NCBI GenBank assembly: GCA_903904005.1
Contig: CAIVAR010000174.1
Location: 1-52,399, forward strand
Source: an uncultured Anaeromyxobacter sp.
GTDB taxonomy: Bacteria; Myxococcota; Myxococcia; Myxococcales; Anaeromyxobacteraceae
Direction of reading: 5' to 3'
Length of the DNA stretch: 52,399 bases
Below the pieces are notes generated by a model. It ran no database searches and was not told where the DNA came from. It worked only from the letters and a program-made list of their open reading frames with translations. The position numbers and the translations under genes were made by a program. Shown here piece by piece: positions 29,850 to 38,349 of this stretch (its first letter is position 1; the number at the start of each line of letters is the position of its first letter).

Positions 29850-30464
29850 ATGCTGGGTTGCCACGACATCGAGAAGGTCCGCCAGGCGCTGGTGCTCGGG
29901 CCCAAGTGCGACGGTCCCGTCGCGGGCGAGAAGGGCCCCTCGTGCGATCCCTTCTACCGGGCCTGGCTGCGGGCGGCCCGTCGCGAACTGACCCGGATCG
30001 CCCTGTCCGGCAAGGCCTCGTCCCCGGTCGACCTCACCGCGCCGCGCGGCTGGGTCGCGAGCGGGGAGTGGGGCGACACCCCCAGCGCCGACCTGGCGAT
30101 GCTCTCCTTCGACCACGCCCTCCTCGCGATGCTCGGCCGCGAGGTCTCGAGCGCGCTCGTCGACGGGCGTTCCTACTCCGAGGCGGCCGCGGTGGCCAGG
30201 CTGCTCGACGACTGCACGCGGGTTCACGAGGATTTCGAGGAGTTGCTCATGGAACTCCACCGGGATCCCGATCGCGCCGCCCACGCCGAGTGCCATCGGT
30301 CCCTCCAGGCCCAGCGGGAGCAGTTCCTCGCCTGCCACGCTCGCGGCGATCTCGCCGCGGCCCGGTCGGTCCACGCCGCGCTCGGCCACTGGAGCGACGA
30401 GCACGTCCGGGGCCCGGACCGGTCCCTGGAGGGCTTCCTCGACCTCCAGCGCCCCCACCGCTGA
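29850..30464 (+). CDS. Bacteriohemerythrin with an 85-residue N-terminal extension
   Basis: This 204-residue protein has all seven diiron ligands of hemerythrin in order and spacing: H89, H126-x3-E130, H145-x3-H149 and H185-x4-D190. The ligands sit in four predicted helices. It should bind O2 reversibly at an oxo-bridged diiron site and act in oxygen sensing, scavenging or delivery. Residues 1-85 are outside the fold and carry three cysteines (C4, C20, C32) and a basic helix. No signal peptide. A GGAGGGAGCC ribosome site precedes the ATG. It faces a ferredoxin gene, fitting a role in protecting oxygen-sensitive redox proteins. Confidence 0.8.
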   Translation: MLGCHDIEKVRQALVLGPKCDGPVAGEKGPSCDPFYRAWLRAARRELTRIALSGKASSPVDLTAPRGWVASGEWGDTPSADLAMLSFDHALLAMLGREVSSALVDGRSYSEAAAVARLLDDCTRVHEDFEELLMELHRDPDRAAHAECHRSLQAQREQFLACHARGDLAAARSVHAALGHWSDEHVRGPDRSLEGFLDLQRPHR

Positions 30465-30470
30465 CAGTGG

Positions 30471-30499
30471 CGCCTCGGGGATCGCTCCTCCCGGAGGCG
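30471..30499. terminator. Hairpin between convergent genes
   Basis: CGCCTCGGG at 30471-30479 pairs with the region CCCGGAGGCG ending at 30499, with one bulged G. It lies between the stops of the hemerythrin and WXXGXW genes and could end both transcripts. No T run. Confidence 0.35.
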
Positions 30500-30509
30500 G
30501 TCGACGACC

Positions 30510-31100
30510 TCACGACCGCGATCGTCGCCAGCGCCCGGAGACCCAGTTGAAGGCGCTCCCGTTCCGCTTCCAGTGCCCCTCCACCCAGGCGTGGCCAGCG
30601 TAGGGGGCCGACCACACCCCGGCGACCCATGCGAACCGGTGCCCGCTCCAGGCCCAGAATCCGGGGATGAAGACCGCTTCCCGGGACGGAGGCGTCCCCT
30701 GGGTCTCGACGAGCAGCGGGGGCGGCGGCGCGGGGGCCGTGTCGTGCGGGACCGACGCCGGCTCGTGGATTCGCCCCGGCGGTCCGGTGGGGGGGCGCCA
30801 GTGGGGTTCGTGGAAGGTCCAGCCCCGGTCGTCGCTCGTCCATCGGGCCGGGACCCAGGCGAAGGGCGGGTTCCCGGGCGGGTCGGCCCACTCGCCGAAG
30901 ACCCAGCTGTAGCCCTTCCCCGACCACTGCCAGTACCCGTCGATCCATACCGATCGGGCCGAAGGCGAAGGGCTCCTCGGATCGGCGAGATGCGCGGGCG
31001 GCGCACCGTCCGTGTCCATCCGGACGCCGGGGATCGACGGAGGGGTCGCGCTGGCGGGGGGCGCGGCGAGGAGCAGGGCGGCGGCGAGGGCGAGGAGCAC
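30510..31100 (-). CDS. Exported WXXGXW-repeat protein
   Basis: This protein of about 196 residues has a hydrophobic N-terminus ending PASATPP, a likely signal peptide. The mature part holds several aromatic repeats of the YXWXXGXW type: DGYWQWSGKGYSWVFGEW, FAWVPARW, GFWAWSGHRFAWVAGVW, and HAWVEGHWKRNGSAFNWVSGRW. The arrangement suggests pairs of short beta hairpins. The family is common in the envelope of proteobacteria with no known function. The start is uncertain: GTG at 31100 gives a signal peptide lacking a basic end, and a CTG three codons upstream is another option. Confidence 0.72.
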   Translation of the reverse strand: MLLALAAALLLAAPPASATPPSIPGVRMDTDGAPPAHLADPRSPSPSARSVWIDGYWQWSGKGYSWVFGEWADPPGNPPFAWVPARWTSDDRGWTFHEPHWRPPTGPPGRIHEPASVPHDTAPAPPPPLLVETQGTPPSREAVFIPGFWAWSGHRFAWVAGVWSAPYAGHAWVEGHWKRNGSAFNWVSGRWRRSRS

Positions 31101-31175
31101 GGGGGCGAACAGTCTACCACCCGGCCCCGCCCGGGTCGGCGGCGCCGCCGCGCCTCCCGGGCTAGGATTCCCTCC

Positions 31176-32132
31176 ATGACCGATCGGGAAAAGAGCGCCG
31201 TCCTCGCCATCGCCATCCACGCCGCCTTCTCCGACGGCGTCACGTCCGACGTCGAGCGGGAACAGATCCGCCGCGTCGCCGACGGCCTCGCCGAGGGCGG
31301 GGTCCAGGGACTCCCCTCGGCCTACCAGGCGGTGCTCGTCGGGAACCGGACGGTCGAGGACGCAGCCTCGGCCCTCACCACGCCCCAGGCGCGCCGCTTC
31401 GCCTACGAGATGGCCGTCGCGGTGGCCGAGGCCGACGGCGTGCGGACCGAGGCCGAGCGGGCCTTCCTGGAGCGGTTGCGCGGTCTGCTCGGGATCGAGA
31501 CCGCCCCGGCCGCCGAGTTCGAGCGGCAGACACGGGCGATCGTGGCGGCGCCGATTCCCACGAACGTGGCCGCCACGACGGCGGTCCCGACGGTCGCGTC
31601 GCCCCGGACCCCCGATCCGGCCGGGCTCGACGCCAAGATCCTCGACTACGCGATCCTGACGGGCGCGCTCGAGCTGTTGCCGGAGTCGCTCGCCACCATG
31701 GCCATCATCCCGCTCCAGATGAAGCTCGTGTACGAGGTGGGGCTCTCCCACGGCTACGAGCTCGACCGGGGGCACGTCACCGAGCTCCTCGCCACGGTGG
31801 GGGCAGGGGTCACCGGCCAGGCGGTCGAGCAGGTCGGCCGGAGGATCCTGGGCGGGATCCTCGGTGCGCTCGGCGGCGGGATCCTCGGAGGGCTGGGCCG
31901 GCAGGCCGTCAGCTCGGGGGTCTCCTTCGCGACCACCTACGCCCTCGGCCAGGTTGCCCGGGAGTACTACGGCAGCGGTCGGCAGATCGATGCCGCCCGG
32001 CTGAAGGCCGTCTTCCAGCGGATGCTCGAGGAGGCGCGCGGGAAGGCCGGGCAGTACTCCGGCCAGATCGCCGCGAAGGCGCGGACCATCGACACCGCGA
32101 GCCTGGCCGCCCTGGTGAAGCGGGGGCCCTGA
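31176..32132 (+). CDS. TerB-like plus DUF697/YcjF-like protein
   Basis: This 318-residue protein has an N-terminal TerB-type helical domain (MTDREKSAVLAIAIHAAFSDG...AVAVAEADG...ERAFLERL). A linker of about 30 residues precedes a membrane-associated-looking domain with IIPLQMKLVYEVGLSHGYEL, LLATVGAGVTGQAVEQVGRR, a Gly-rich ILGALGGGILGGLG hinge, and TYALGQVAREYYGSG, all typical of DUF697. Acidic residues in the TerB half (DG...D.ERE, EADG..TEAE) could bind metal. The role may be in envelope stress, by analogy only. Confidence 0.72.
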   Translation: MTDREKSAVLAIAIHAAFSDGVTSDVEREQIRRVADGLAEGGVQGLPSAYQAVLVGNRTVEDAASALTTPQARRFAYEMAVAVAEADGVRTEAERAFLERLRGLLGIETAPAAEFERQTRAIVAAPIPTNVAATTAVPTVASPRTPDPAGLDAKILDYAILTGALELLPESLATMAIIPLQMKLVYEVGLSHGYELDRGHVTELLATVGAGVTGQAVEQVGRRILGGILGALGGGILGGLGRQAVSSGVSFATTYALGQVAREYYGSGRQIDAARLKAVFQRMLEEARGKAGQYSGQIAAKARTIDTASLAALVKRGP

Positions 32133-32142
32133 CCCCCGACGT

Positions 32143-33150
32143 TCAGGGCTTGGCCGACCGGGCCTCGTAGGGGTTGGCGCGCAGGGTCGCGGTGATGTCG
32201 CGGATGGACCGCTGGGCGCGGACGCTGTTGCCGGCGGCGTCGAGGGGAGGGGAGAAGACCGCGATCCCGAAGCGCCCCGGGGCCACCGCGATGATGCCGC
32301 CGCCCACCCCGCTCTTGGCCGGAAGGCCGACCTCGTAGAGCCAGATGCCCGAGTCGTCGTAGAGACCGGCGGTGGCCATGACCGCGAGGATCCGCTGGAC
32401 GTTGTCGGGCGAGACGACCTGCTTGCCGGTGATCGGGTTGCGACCGCCGTTGGCGAGCGTCGCCGCCAGGACCGCGAGGTCGGCCGCGGTCACCGCAATC
32501 GAGCACTGCCGGGTGTAGACGTCGGTGGTGGCGACGGGGTCGAAGTAGAGCCGCCCGTAGGCGTGCATGAGCTTCGCGATGGCGTGGTTGCGCTCGTTGC
32601 TGGCGGCCTCCGACCGGTAGACCTCCTCGTCGATCCCGAGCTTCCGGCCGGTGAAGGCCTCGTGGATGGCGAGGACCCGGGCCCATTTCTCCTCGGCGGT
32701 CTTGCCCGCGACGAGGCTGGTGGTGGCGAGGGCGCCCGGGTTCACGAAGGGGTTCATCTCCCTGCCTTGGTGCTGCTCGATGGCCACGATGGAGTTGAAG
32801 ACCTGCCCGGTGGCGTCGACGCCCACCTTGTCGAGGACCGTCCGCGCCCCCGACGTCTCGAGCACGCTGGCCAGCGCGACGACCTTGGAGACCGACTGGA
32901 TGGAGAAGAGGGCGGTGACGTCACCCTTCTGGAAGGTCTTGCCGTCCACGGTGACGACGGCGATGCCGAAGAGCTTCGGGTCGACCCTGGCGAGGGCCGG
33001 GATGTAGCTGGCGTTCTTGCCCTCGTCGAGGTTGCGGTACTTCTCCCAAGCGGCGTCGACCGCGATCCCGATCGGGTGCGGCGGCGCGGCCCGTGGCAGG
33101 CCCGGGAGGGAGAGCGCGGCGAGGAGGAGGAGGGTGCGGGCTCGGGACAT
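32143..33150 (-). CDS. glsA: Glutaminase A with a signal peptide
   Basis: This 335-residue enzyme hydrolyses glutamine to glutamate and ammonia. It has the serine-dependent glutaminase fold: the catalytic SIQSVSK (Ser-x-x-Lys), MNPFVNPGALATTSL, SEAASNERNHAIAKLM, and GLPAKSGVGGGIIAV near the end. Most bacterial members are cytoplasmic; this one begins with a Sec signal (MSRARTLLLLAALSLPGLPRAAPP), so it should act in the periplasm. A GGAGG site precedes the ATG. It ends a three-gene minus-strand unit with the DUF481 and GLG1-type genes, 17 bases from the former. Confidence 0.9.
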   Translation of the reverse strand: MSRARTLLLLAALSLPGLPRAAPPHPIGIAVDAAWEKYRNLDEGKNASYIPALARVDPKLFGIAVVTVDGKTFQKGDVTALFSIQSVSKVVALASVLETSGARTVLDKVGVDATGQVFNSIVAIEQHQGREMNPFVNPGALATTSLVAGKTAEEKWARVLAIHEAFTGRKLGIDEEVYRSEAASNERNHAIAKLMHAYGRLYFDPVATTDVYTRQCSIAVTAADLAVLAATLANGGRNPITGKQVVSPDNVQRILAVMATAGLYDDSGIWLYEVGLPAKSGVGGGIIAVAPGRFGIAVFSPPLDAAGNSVRAQRSIRDITATLRANPYEARSAKP

Positions 33151-33167
33151 GGAAGCCTCCGGTCGGC

Positions 33168-34190
33168 TCAGCGACGGTAGGACCATCCTATCGTCAGGGA
33201 CGTGATGAAGTCGTTGTTGGGCGCCGACGTGTCGGGCGGCCGGGTGTCGAAGGTGTCGTTGAAGCTGAGGCCGACGTTGAAGTCCTTGAAGATCTCGTAC
33301 TTCACCTTGGCGGTGACGCTGCCACGCAGGCGCCCGAAGTCGGAGAGCCCGGGCAGGAGCGCGGCCGAGACGTTCAGGTCGAGCTTGGGGGTGTCGTAGC
33401 GCCAGGCATCCCACGACGCGGCGAGGAGCATGTCGATCGCGTAGTTGTTCACGTTGTTCATGTACGACTCCCGGGAACCCGCCACGCCGGCGGTGAGCCA
33501 GATCTCGGTCCAGCCGTTGCGGACCACGGAGCTCGCCACGCCGGGCGCGATGGAGATGCGGACCCGGAGCTGGAGCTCGTCGTTGTGCTCGGCGAGCGCC
33601 GCCAGCAGCGCCCTCCAGCGGTTCGCGAAGTACCAGTCACCCTGGAGACCGATCGATCCCCGGCTCACCGCCACGCTCTTGTTGTCGTTCTGGAAGTAGC
33701 CGTCGAAGACCAGCTTCGCCCCGAGTTCCTCGGACCGGTAGCCGAACTCCCCCGAGGTGGAGATGGTGGTGGAGTACTTGGACTTCGCGAAGGTGAAGCC
33801 GAGGTCGAAGAGGGCGCGAACCCGTTCGAAGAAGGCGTCGTCCATGGGGATGAGCTGCACGACGTCGGGGATGGGGACCACGTCCGGCATCGGGAGTCCG
33901 CCCACGGCGAGCTGCCCGGTGGCGGGGGAGTCGAGGATCCCGTAGAGCCGCTCCCCGGAGGAGAGTTCGACCTCGTACTGGTGGGCCGAGGTCACCCGCT
34001 GGATCTTGGCCCACTCGACGGAGATGCGCCCCGCGTCGTCGGTGGCGAGCTCGAGCTTGCCGCGGGCCATGCCCTTGATCTCGCCGGTGATCCGGTCTCC
34101 GTTGCGGAGGACGAGGACGTCGGTCTTGTCCCGGGCGGCGGCCGGCAGGGCCGCGAGCAGCAGGGCCGCTGCGAGGAGGGCGCGCGACAC
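33168..34190 (-). CDS. DUF481 outer membrane beta-barrel protein
   Basis: This protein of about 340 residues has a signal peptide ending PAAARDKTD. A small N-terminal domain (VLVLRNGDRITGEIKGM..GKLELAT) resembles the Sm-like domain seen in front of DUF481. The body is a run of alternating hydrophobic strands ending in ...SLTIGWSYRR with a C-terminal aromatic, as in outer membrane barrels. The family includes the salt-induced YdiY. GTG at 34190 chosen because it gives the shortest complete signal peptide. It lies 8 bases after the GLG1-type gene. Confidence 0.75.
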   Translation of the reverse strand: MSRALLAAALLLAALPAAARDKTDVLVLRNGDRITGEIKGMARGKLELATDDAGRISVEWAKIQRVTSAHQYEVELSSGERLYGILDSPATGQLAVGGLPMPDVVPIPDVVQLIPMDDAFFERVRALFDLGFTFAKSKYSTTISTSGEFGYRSEELGAKLVFDGYFQNDNKSVAVSRGSIGLQGDWYFANRWRALLAALAEHNDELQLRVRISIAPGVASSVVRNGWTEIWLTAGVAGSRESYMNNVNNYAIDMLLAASWDAWRYDTPKLDLNVSAALLPGLSDFGRLRGSVTAKVKYEIFKDFNVGLSFNDTFDTRPPDTSAPNNDFITSLTIGWSYRR

Positions 34191-34198
34191 CAGGCGGC

Positions 34199-34705
34199 TC
34201 AGCGAACCATCGCCTTCCGGCACGCCGGCGACAGGTCCTTCCCCTTGTAGAGGAGGCAGATGGTGACGTCGCCCTTTCCCGGCTTCACGTCCCGGCAGTG
34301 GCGCGCGGCGTCGGCGCCGCAGTCCTTGGCGGAAGCGGCCTCGAGCCGCGCGAAGGCGTCGAAGTCCTCCTGGCAGCGCCGGGTGAGCTTCCCCTGGTTC
34401 CGGCTGAGGCAGGTCGCCGTGGGCTCGCCCCGGCCCACGTTGCGGCAGAGCTGGAAGGCGTCGGGCTGGCAGTCCTGGAGCATGGCCTCGACGCTCACCA
34501 TCGCGTACTCGAGGTAGTCCACGCAGGAGCTCGACAGATCGACCCGGTGCGACTGGAGGCAGGAGATCAGGTCGGCCGGGGTCTTCCCCGCACACCAGCG
34601 GGCCGTGTCGGCGGCGCAGGGCCCTTCCTCGGCGGCCGTGGGGGGGGGCAACGCGACGAGCAGGATCGCGATCGGCAGCCAGGTTCCTCGAGCCATTCCG
34701 TGCAT
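34199..34705 (-). CDS. Exported cysteine-rich GLG1-repeat protein
   Basis: This 168-residue protein has a Sec signal peptide (cleavage near TAAEEG). Three tandem repeats follow, each with four cysteines in the order C..D...lC...........CL.......l...C, twelve cysteines in all. The pattern matches the cysteine-rich repeat first named in Golgi apparatus protein 1 and found in many proteobacterial exported proteins. It would be stabilised by disulfides in the periplasm. The ATG at 34705 follows GGGGAGG. It is first in a unit with DUF481 and glutaminase. Confidence 0.78.
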   Translation of the reverse strand: MHGMARGTWLPIAILLVALPPPTAAEEGPCAADTARWCAGKTPADLISCLQSHRVDLSSSCVDYLEYAMVSVEAMLQDCQPDAFQLCRNVGRGEPTATCLSRNQGKLTRRCQEDFDAFARLEAASAKDCGADAARHCRDVKPGKGDVTICLLYKGKDLSPACRKAMVR

Positions 34706-34834
34706 GTCGCATCCTCCCCTGCGAGGCAGACAGCATAACGCATCCTGGTCCGGCGTCAGCGAACGTTGAGTCCGACGCAGGGTACGAATGGAATCCCGGT
34801 GGCGCGAACGCATCGGCCCGCTAGGAAGGAGCAC

Positions 34835-35722
34835 ATGATCACTGTAATGGGAGCGAGCGGGAACACGGGGCGAGTGGTGGCCGAGGCGCTGCTCGCCCGG
34901 GGCGAGAAGGTCCGGGTGGTGGGGCGCGACGCCGGGAAGCTCGCGTCGCTCCAGGCGCGCGGCGCCGACGTGGCGATCGGCGACGTGACCAACGCGGCAT
35001 TCCTCACCAGGGTCTTCACCGGGACCGAGACCGCCTACACGCTCCTCCCGCCCGATCCGCGCTCCAACGCCTTCCGGGCCTACCAGGACCGGGTGGGCGA
35101 GGCGACCGTCCAGGCGCTTCGCCAGGCCGGCGTCCGGCGGGTGGTCTTCCTCTCCAGCGTGGGCGCCGACCTGCCGAGCGGTACCGGCCCCATCGCCGGC
35201 CTCCACGCCCAGGAGGAGCGGCTTCGCAAGCTCGGGGTGGCCGTGCTGCTGCTGCGGCCCGGTTACTTCTTCGAGAACCTCTACGGAAGCCTCCCGCTCA
35301 TCCGCCACCAGGGCGTGAACGGTGGCGCCATCGCGCCCGACGTGAAGATGTCCATGATCGCCGCGAGCGACATCGGGTCGGCGGCGGCCGCGGCGATCGC
35401 GGCGCGCGATTTCACCGGGGTGGAGGTGCGAAACCTGCTCGGTCCCCGCGACCTGTCGCTCGCCGAGGTCACCCGCATTCTCGGCGCGGCGATCAAGAAG
35501 CCCGATCTCGCCTACGTGCAGTTCCCCTACGAGGCCTTCGCGGGTGCGCTGGTGCAGGCGGGGCTCTCGGCCGACGTGGCCGGGCTCTACGCCGAGATGT
35601 CCCGGGCCTTCAACGAGGGGATCGTGAAGGTCGTCGGCGGCCGGACCGCGGCCAGCACGACCCCCACGACCTTCGAGTCCTTCTCGAAGGAACTGGCCGC
35701 TGCCTACGCGGCCGCCGGGTAG
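34835..35722 (+). CDS. NmrA-like NAD(P)-binding protein
   Basis: This 295-residue Rossmann-fold protein begins MITVMGASGNTGRVVAEALLARGEKVRVVGRD, the atypical SDR (NmrA/quinone oxidoreductase 2-like) dinucleotide motif. Further markers are VVFLSSVGAD and LRPGYFFENL. No SDR catalytic Tyr-x3-Lys is seen, as usual for this group. It may be a redox sensor or reductase. AGGAAGGAGC precedes the ATG. The next gene follows by 9 bases. Confidence 0.85.
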   Translation: MITVMGASGNTGRVVAEALLARGEKVRVVGRDAGKLASLQARGADVAIGDVTNAAFLTRVFTGTETAYTLLPPDPRSNAFRAYQDRVGEATVQALRQAGVRRVVFLSSVGADLPSGTGPIAGLHAQEERLRKLGVAVLLLRPGYFFENLYGSLPLIRHQGVNGGAIAPDVKMSMIAASDIGSAAAAAIAARDFTGVEVRNLLGPRDLSLAEVTRILGAAIKKPDLAYVQFPYEAFAGALVQAGLSADVAGLYAEMSRAFNEGIVKVVGGRTAASTTPTTFESFSKELAAAYAAAG

Positions 35723-35731
35723 AATCGGGGC

Positions 35732-36274
35732 ATGGGTCCCCACCGGAAGCCCCGTCTCGCCACCTGGATCTCCCTCGTCGCCGTGCTCCTCTCGGCGACC
35801 GGCTGCGCCTCGATGCGGCTCGCCGACCAGCAGCGCGACTACTACCTCAAGGAGGTCGGCACCTTCCCGTACGCCAGGGCCTGCCTCGACGTCTGGCCGT
35901 CGGTCCTGAAGCTGCTCGGCGGGAAGGGCTATCCGCTCGAGGGTCGCGACCGGCAGTACGCCGGCCAGGGGAAGCAGGGGACGTTCGGCGCCATCGTCAG
36001 CCAGGGGTACGAGACGAGGGCCGTCGAGGGTGGCGGCCTCACGGTCCTCACCGGCTGGCTCGCCGCCGCGGAGGGCAACAGCCGCTACGAGGTGACCGGG
36101 AACCCCGCGCCGCCCTCGGGGTGCGCGGTCACCTTCACCCGCATCTCCACCGGCACCATCGATCCGTCCAACGACCAGCGGGAGATCGACTGGCGGCTCC
36201 AGCTCGAGCTCCTGAAGGAACTCCAGCCGGACGCCGCAGCCCGCATCGAGCGCGGTGCGCCGAAGGGCGGATGA
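35732..36274 (+). CDS. Lipoprotein of unknown function
   Basis: This 180-residue protein has a lipoprotein signal peptide with lipobox SATGC (Cys about residue 25). The mature part contains LKEVGTFPYARACLDVWPSVLKLL and GSTFGAIVSQ-like Gly-rich strands, and ends with a helical tail. A second cysteine pair (RACLD, SGCAV) may form a disulfide. No family assigned. It converges with the next gene. Confidence 0.72.
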   Translation: MGPHRKPRLATWISLVAVLLSATGCASMRLADQQRDYYLKEVGTFPYARACLDVWPSVLKLLGGKGYPLEGRDRQYAGQGKQGTFGAIVSQGYETRAVEGGGLTVLTGWLAAAEGNSRYEVTGNPAPPSGCAVTFTRISTGTIDPSNDQREIDWRLQLELLKELQPDAAARIERGAPKGG

Positions 36275-36286
36275 TCCTCGTCCGCC

Positions 36287-36862
36287 CTACTTGCCCGCGA
36301 GCGACGCCGTCAGGGCCATGGCCTTCTTCTTCACCTCCACCCCCTTGGCGATCGCGGTCTGGTAGTCGCCCTTGCTCGCCGCCTCCTTGACCATCTGCCA
36401 TCGGGTATCGAGGAGGTCGATCTCCTGCTTGGCGCGGGCGACCGCATCCTTGTCGATGCCGCGCGGGAGCTTCTTCGCGCTCGACAGGGCGGCCACGCGG
36501 GCCGTCACTTCGCTGACCGACTGCTGGATGGTCTCCGAGAAGCCGCGCCAGGCGGCCGCCGCCTGCTCCTTCCGCAGGGTGGCGGTGGCGATGGCCGCCT
36601 TGGCCTGGGCCGGGATGTCGGCCACGGCTGCCAGCGCTCCCTTGTAGTCCTGCTTCGCGACCAGCGCCCTGGCCGAGTCGTAGCTCGCCTGGACCGTCTT
36701 CACGGCCTCGGGAGCATACCGGGTCGCGTCGCCCTTCAAGGATTCGACGGCCGCGCCGGCGGCGGACATCGCGGCCTCGGCGGGCGCCTTGGCGGCATCG
36801 GTGCAGGCGACGACCAGGACGAACGGGACAAGGGCCAGGGTGGCTCGGAACGTCTTCGACAC
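36287..36862 (-). CDS. Helical lipoprotein of unknown function
   Basis: This 191-residue protein starts at a GTG preceded by AAGGAG. The signal peptide ends in a lipobox, FVLVVAC, with Cys about residue 20. The mature part is Ala/Lys-rich and almost all helical, with likely coiled coils and a TPR-like rhythm (YDSARALVAKQDYKGALAAVADIP). It lies downstream of fadL on the same strand but separated by a terminator-like hairpin. Function unknown. Confidence 0.72.
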   Translation of the reverse strand: MSKTFRATLALVPFVLVVACTDAAKAPAEAAMSAAGAAVESLKGDATRYAPEAVKTVQASYDSARALVAKQDYKGALAAVADIPAQAKAAIATATLRKEQAAAAWRGFSETIQQSVSEVTARVAALSSAKKLPRGIDKDAVARAKQEIDLLDTRWQMVKEAASKGDYQTAIAKGVEVKKKAMALTASLAGK

Positions 36863-36954
36863 GGGGAACTCCTTGAGGTGGACGGCGCGAAACGCCGACG
36901 GGACGGAAGGAGCGAATACCTCCGTCGGCGCCGCCGCGCTAGACCCCAATGGGA

Positions 36955-36976
36955 CTCCCCCGCCGGAACGGGGGAG
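36955..36976 (-). terminator. Terminator hairpin downstream of fadL
   Basis: CTCCCCCG at 36955-36962 and CGGGGGAG at 36969-36976 form a perfect eight-bp stem with a six-base loop, with three further GGG/CCC pairs outside one mismatch. It lies 24 bases past the fadL stop. Confidence 0.6.
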
Positions 36977-36999
36977 CCCGGGTCGTCGCACCGAGGAGC

Positions 37000-38268
37000 T
37001 TAGAACTTGTAGGCGATGCCGCCGTCGAGCCCGAACTGGGACATCGAGGTGGTGTAGGAGGCGATCGCCTGCCCGGTCGGCGGGTAGTCGGCGTTCGCGC
37101 CGGTGAGGGTCGCCGTCGGCGCGTACATGCCTCCCAGGTTGATCGCGAAGTGCTTGCCGATGTGGAAGCCGGCGCCGAGCGTGATGTGGTTCTCGACGAC
37201 GGCCGGGAAGGCGATGTTCTCGAAGGCCCGGGACGGGTCGAGCGGCATCTTCCCGTAGTTGTAGCCGGCGCGAAGGTCGAGCCAGTCGAGCGGGGTGACC
37301 TGGACGCCGAACTTGAAGACCACCTGGCTCGACCAGTTCATGTTCCAGGGCATCGCCCCGCTCGGTGCCTGCGAGAAGGACGGCTTGTTGGCGCCGTTCG
37401 TCGCCGCCCAGTTGATCCACTCCACGTCGACGGCCACGAGCAGCATGTCGATGGGGCGGACCGCCACGCCGCCGGTGAGCACGCAGGGCTGGTTGAAGGT
37501 GAGCTTGTCGATCCCGCCGGGAAGGAGAGGACCGGCGGGGTCCATCGGGTCCGGGCGGGCACCGGTGTTGTAGGAGAAGTCCTGGAAGAAGGAGGTGGTC
37601 TCGAAGGCGATCCCGATGGTCAGCATCTGGATCGGGGTGATCTTGGCGCCGATGGTGGCGCCGAGGCCGAAGGCCGACCCCCCGAGGTGGGGCGCCTGGC
37701 CGAAGTTGCTCGCCACGTTCCACTCGGTGGTGGCCCACATCCCGTTCAGGGTGATGCCGAAGGAGAACATGTCGTTCAGCTTGAAGGCGATGCCCGGCGT
37801 GAAGCGCATCTGCTGGTAGCCGGTGTAGGTCGGGCTCGAGTAGAGGTTCTGCGCGTAGTCGACGCCCATTCCGGCGACGCCGTAGGCGCCCATGCCGAAG
37901 GTCCACCGGTCGTCGATGGGGATGACGATCCCGAAGGCGGGGATGGGGGAGGCTCCCTTGTCGCTCTGGAACGTGACGCCTGGCTGGTTGACGACCATCC
38001 CCCCGAGACCGGGGGACTCGGTCGCGCTGTACTTCACGCTGGGGGAGAAGTAGGTGGCACCGAAGTCCACCCGCAGGCCCAGTTCCGACATGCCCGCCGG
38101 GTTGGACAGGATGCTGGCCGAGTCGAGGGTGGCGCCCACCCCCACGCCGCCCATCGAGTTCTGGACCGGTCCGAAGCCGATCATCCGCATGCCATTGGTG
38201 GCCCGTGCCGGCGTGGCGACGACGAGGGCCAGTGCCGCGGACATGGTTAACCATTTGTGAAATTTCAC
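37000..38268 (-). CDS. FadL/OmpP1/TodX family outer membrane transporter
   Basis: This 422-residue outer membrane barrel imports hydrophobic compounds such as long-chain fatty acids or aromatics. The mature N-terminus TNGMRMIGFGPVQNSMGGVGVG and ASILSNPAGM match the FadL hatch, and LDLRAGYNYGKMPL plus the terminal GLDGGIAYKF match the last strands. Starts at a GTG (38268) after GGAGG; the signal peptide is MKFHKWLTMSAALALVVATPARA-like. A sigma-54-type promoter and a palindrome cluster lie just upstream, next to the gene of a sigma-54 activator, suggesting substrate-induced control. Confidence 0.88.
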   Translation of the reverse strand: MKFHKWLTMSAALALVVATPARATNGMRMIGFGPVQNSMGGVGVGATLDSASILSNPAGMSELGLRVDFGATYFSPSVKYSATESPGLGGMVVNQPGVTFQSDKGASPIPAFGIVIPIDDRWTFGMGAYGVAGMGVDYAQNLYSSPTYTGYQQMRFTPGIAFKLNDMFSFGITLNGMWATTEWNVASNFGQAPHLGGSAFGLGATIGAKITPIQMLTIGIAFETTSFFQDFSYNTGARPDPMDPAGPLLPGGIDKLTFNQPCVLTGGVAVRPIDMLLVAVDVEWINWAATNGANKPSFSQAPSGAMPWNMNWSSQVVFKFGVQVTPLDWLDLRAGYNYGKMPLDPSRAFENIAFPAVVENHITLGAGFHIGKHFAINLGGMYAPTATLTGANADYPPTGQAIASYTTSMSQFGLDGGIAYKF

Positions 38269-38301
38269 AGGGTTCCTCCCGCTGGGGTTTCGCCGGAACA
38301 C

Positions 38302-38317
38302 TGCGCGCGCCGTGCCC
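38302..38317 (-). promoter_or_regulatory. Candidate sigma-54 promoter of fadL
   Basis: Read 38317 to 38302 on the minus strand, GGGCACGGCGCGCGCA has the invariant GG and GC with correct spacing and the GGCACG core of the -24 element. The expected transcription start is near 38291, leaving a 23-base leader with a GGAGG site before the fadL GTG. Confidence 0.5.
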
Positions 38318-38349
38318 GCGGACGGGAGCCAGGCGATACGGGAGGTTGC

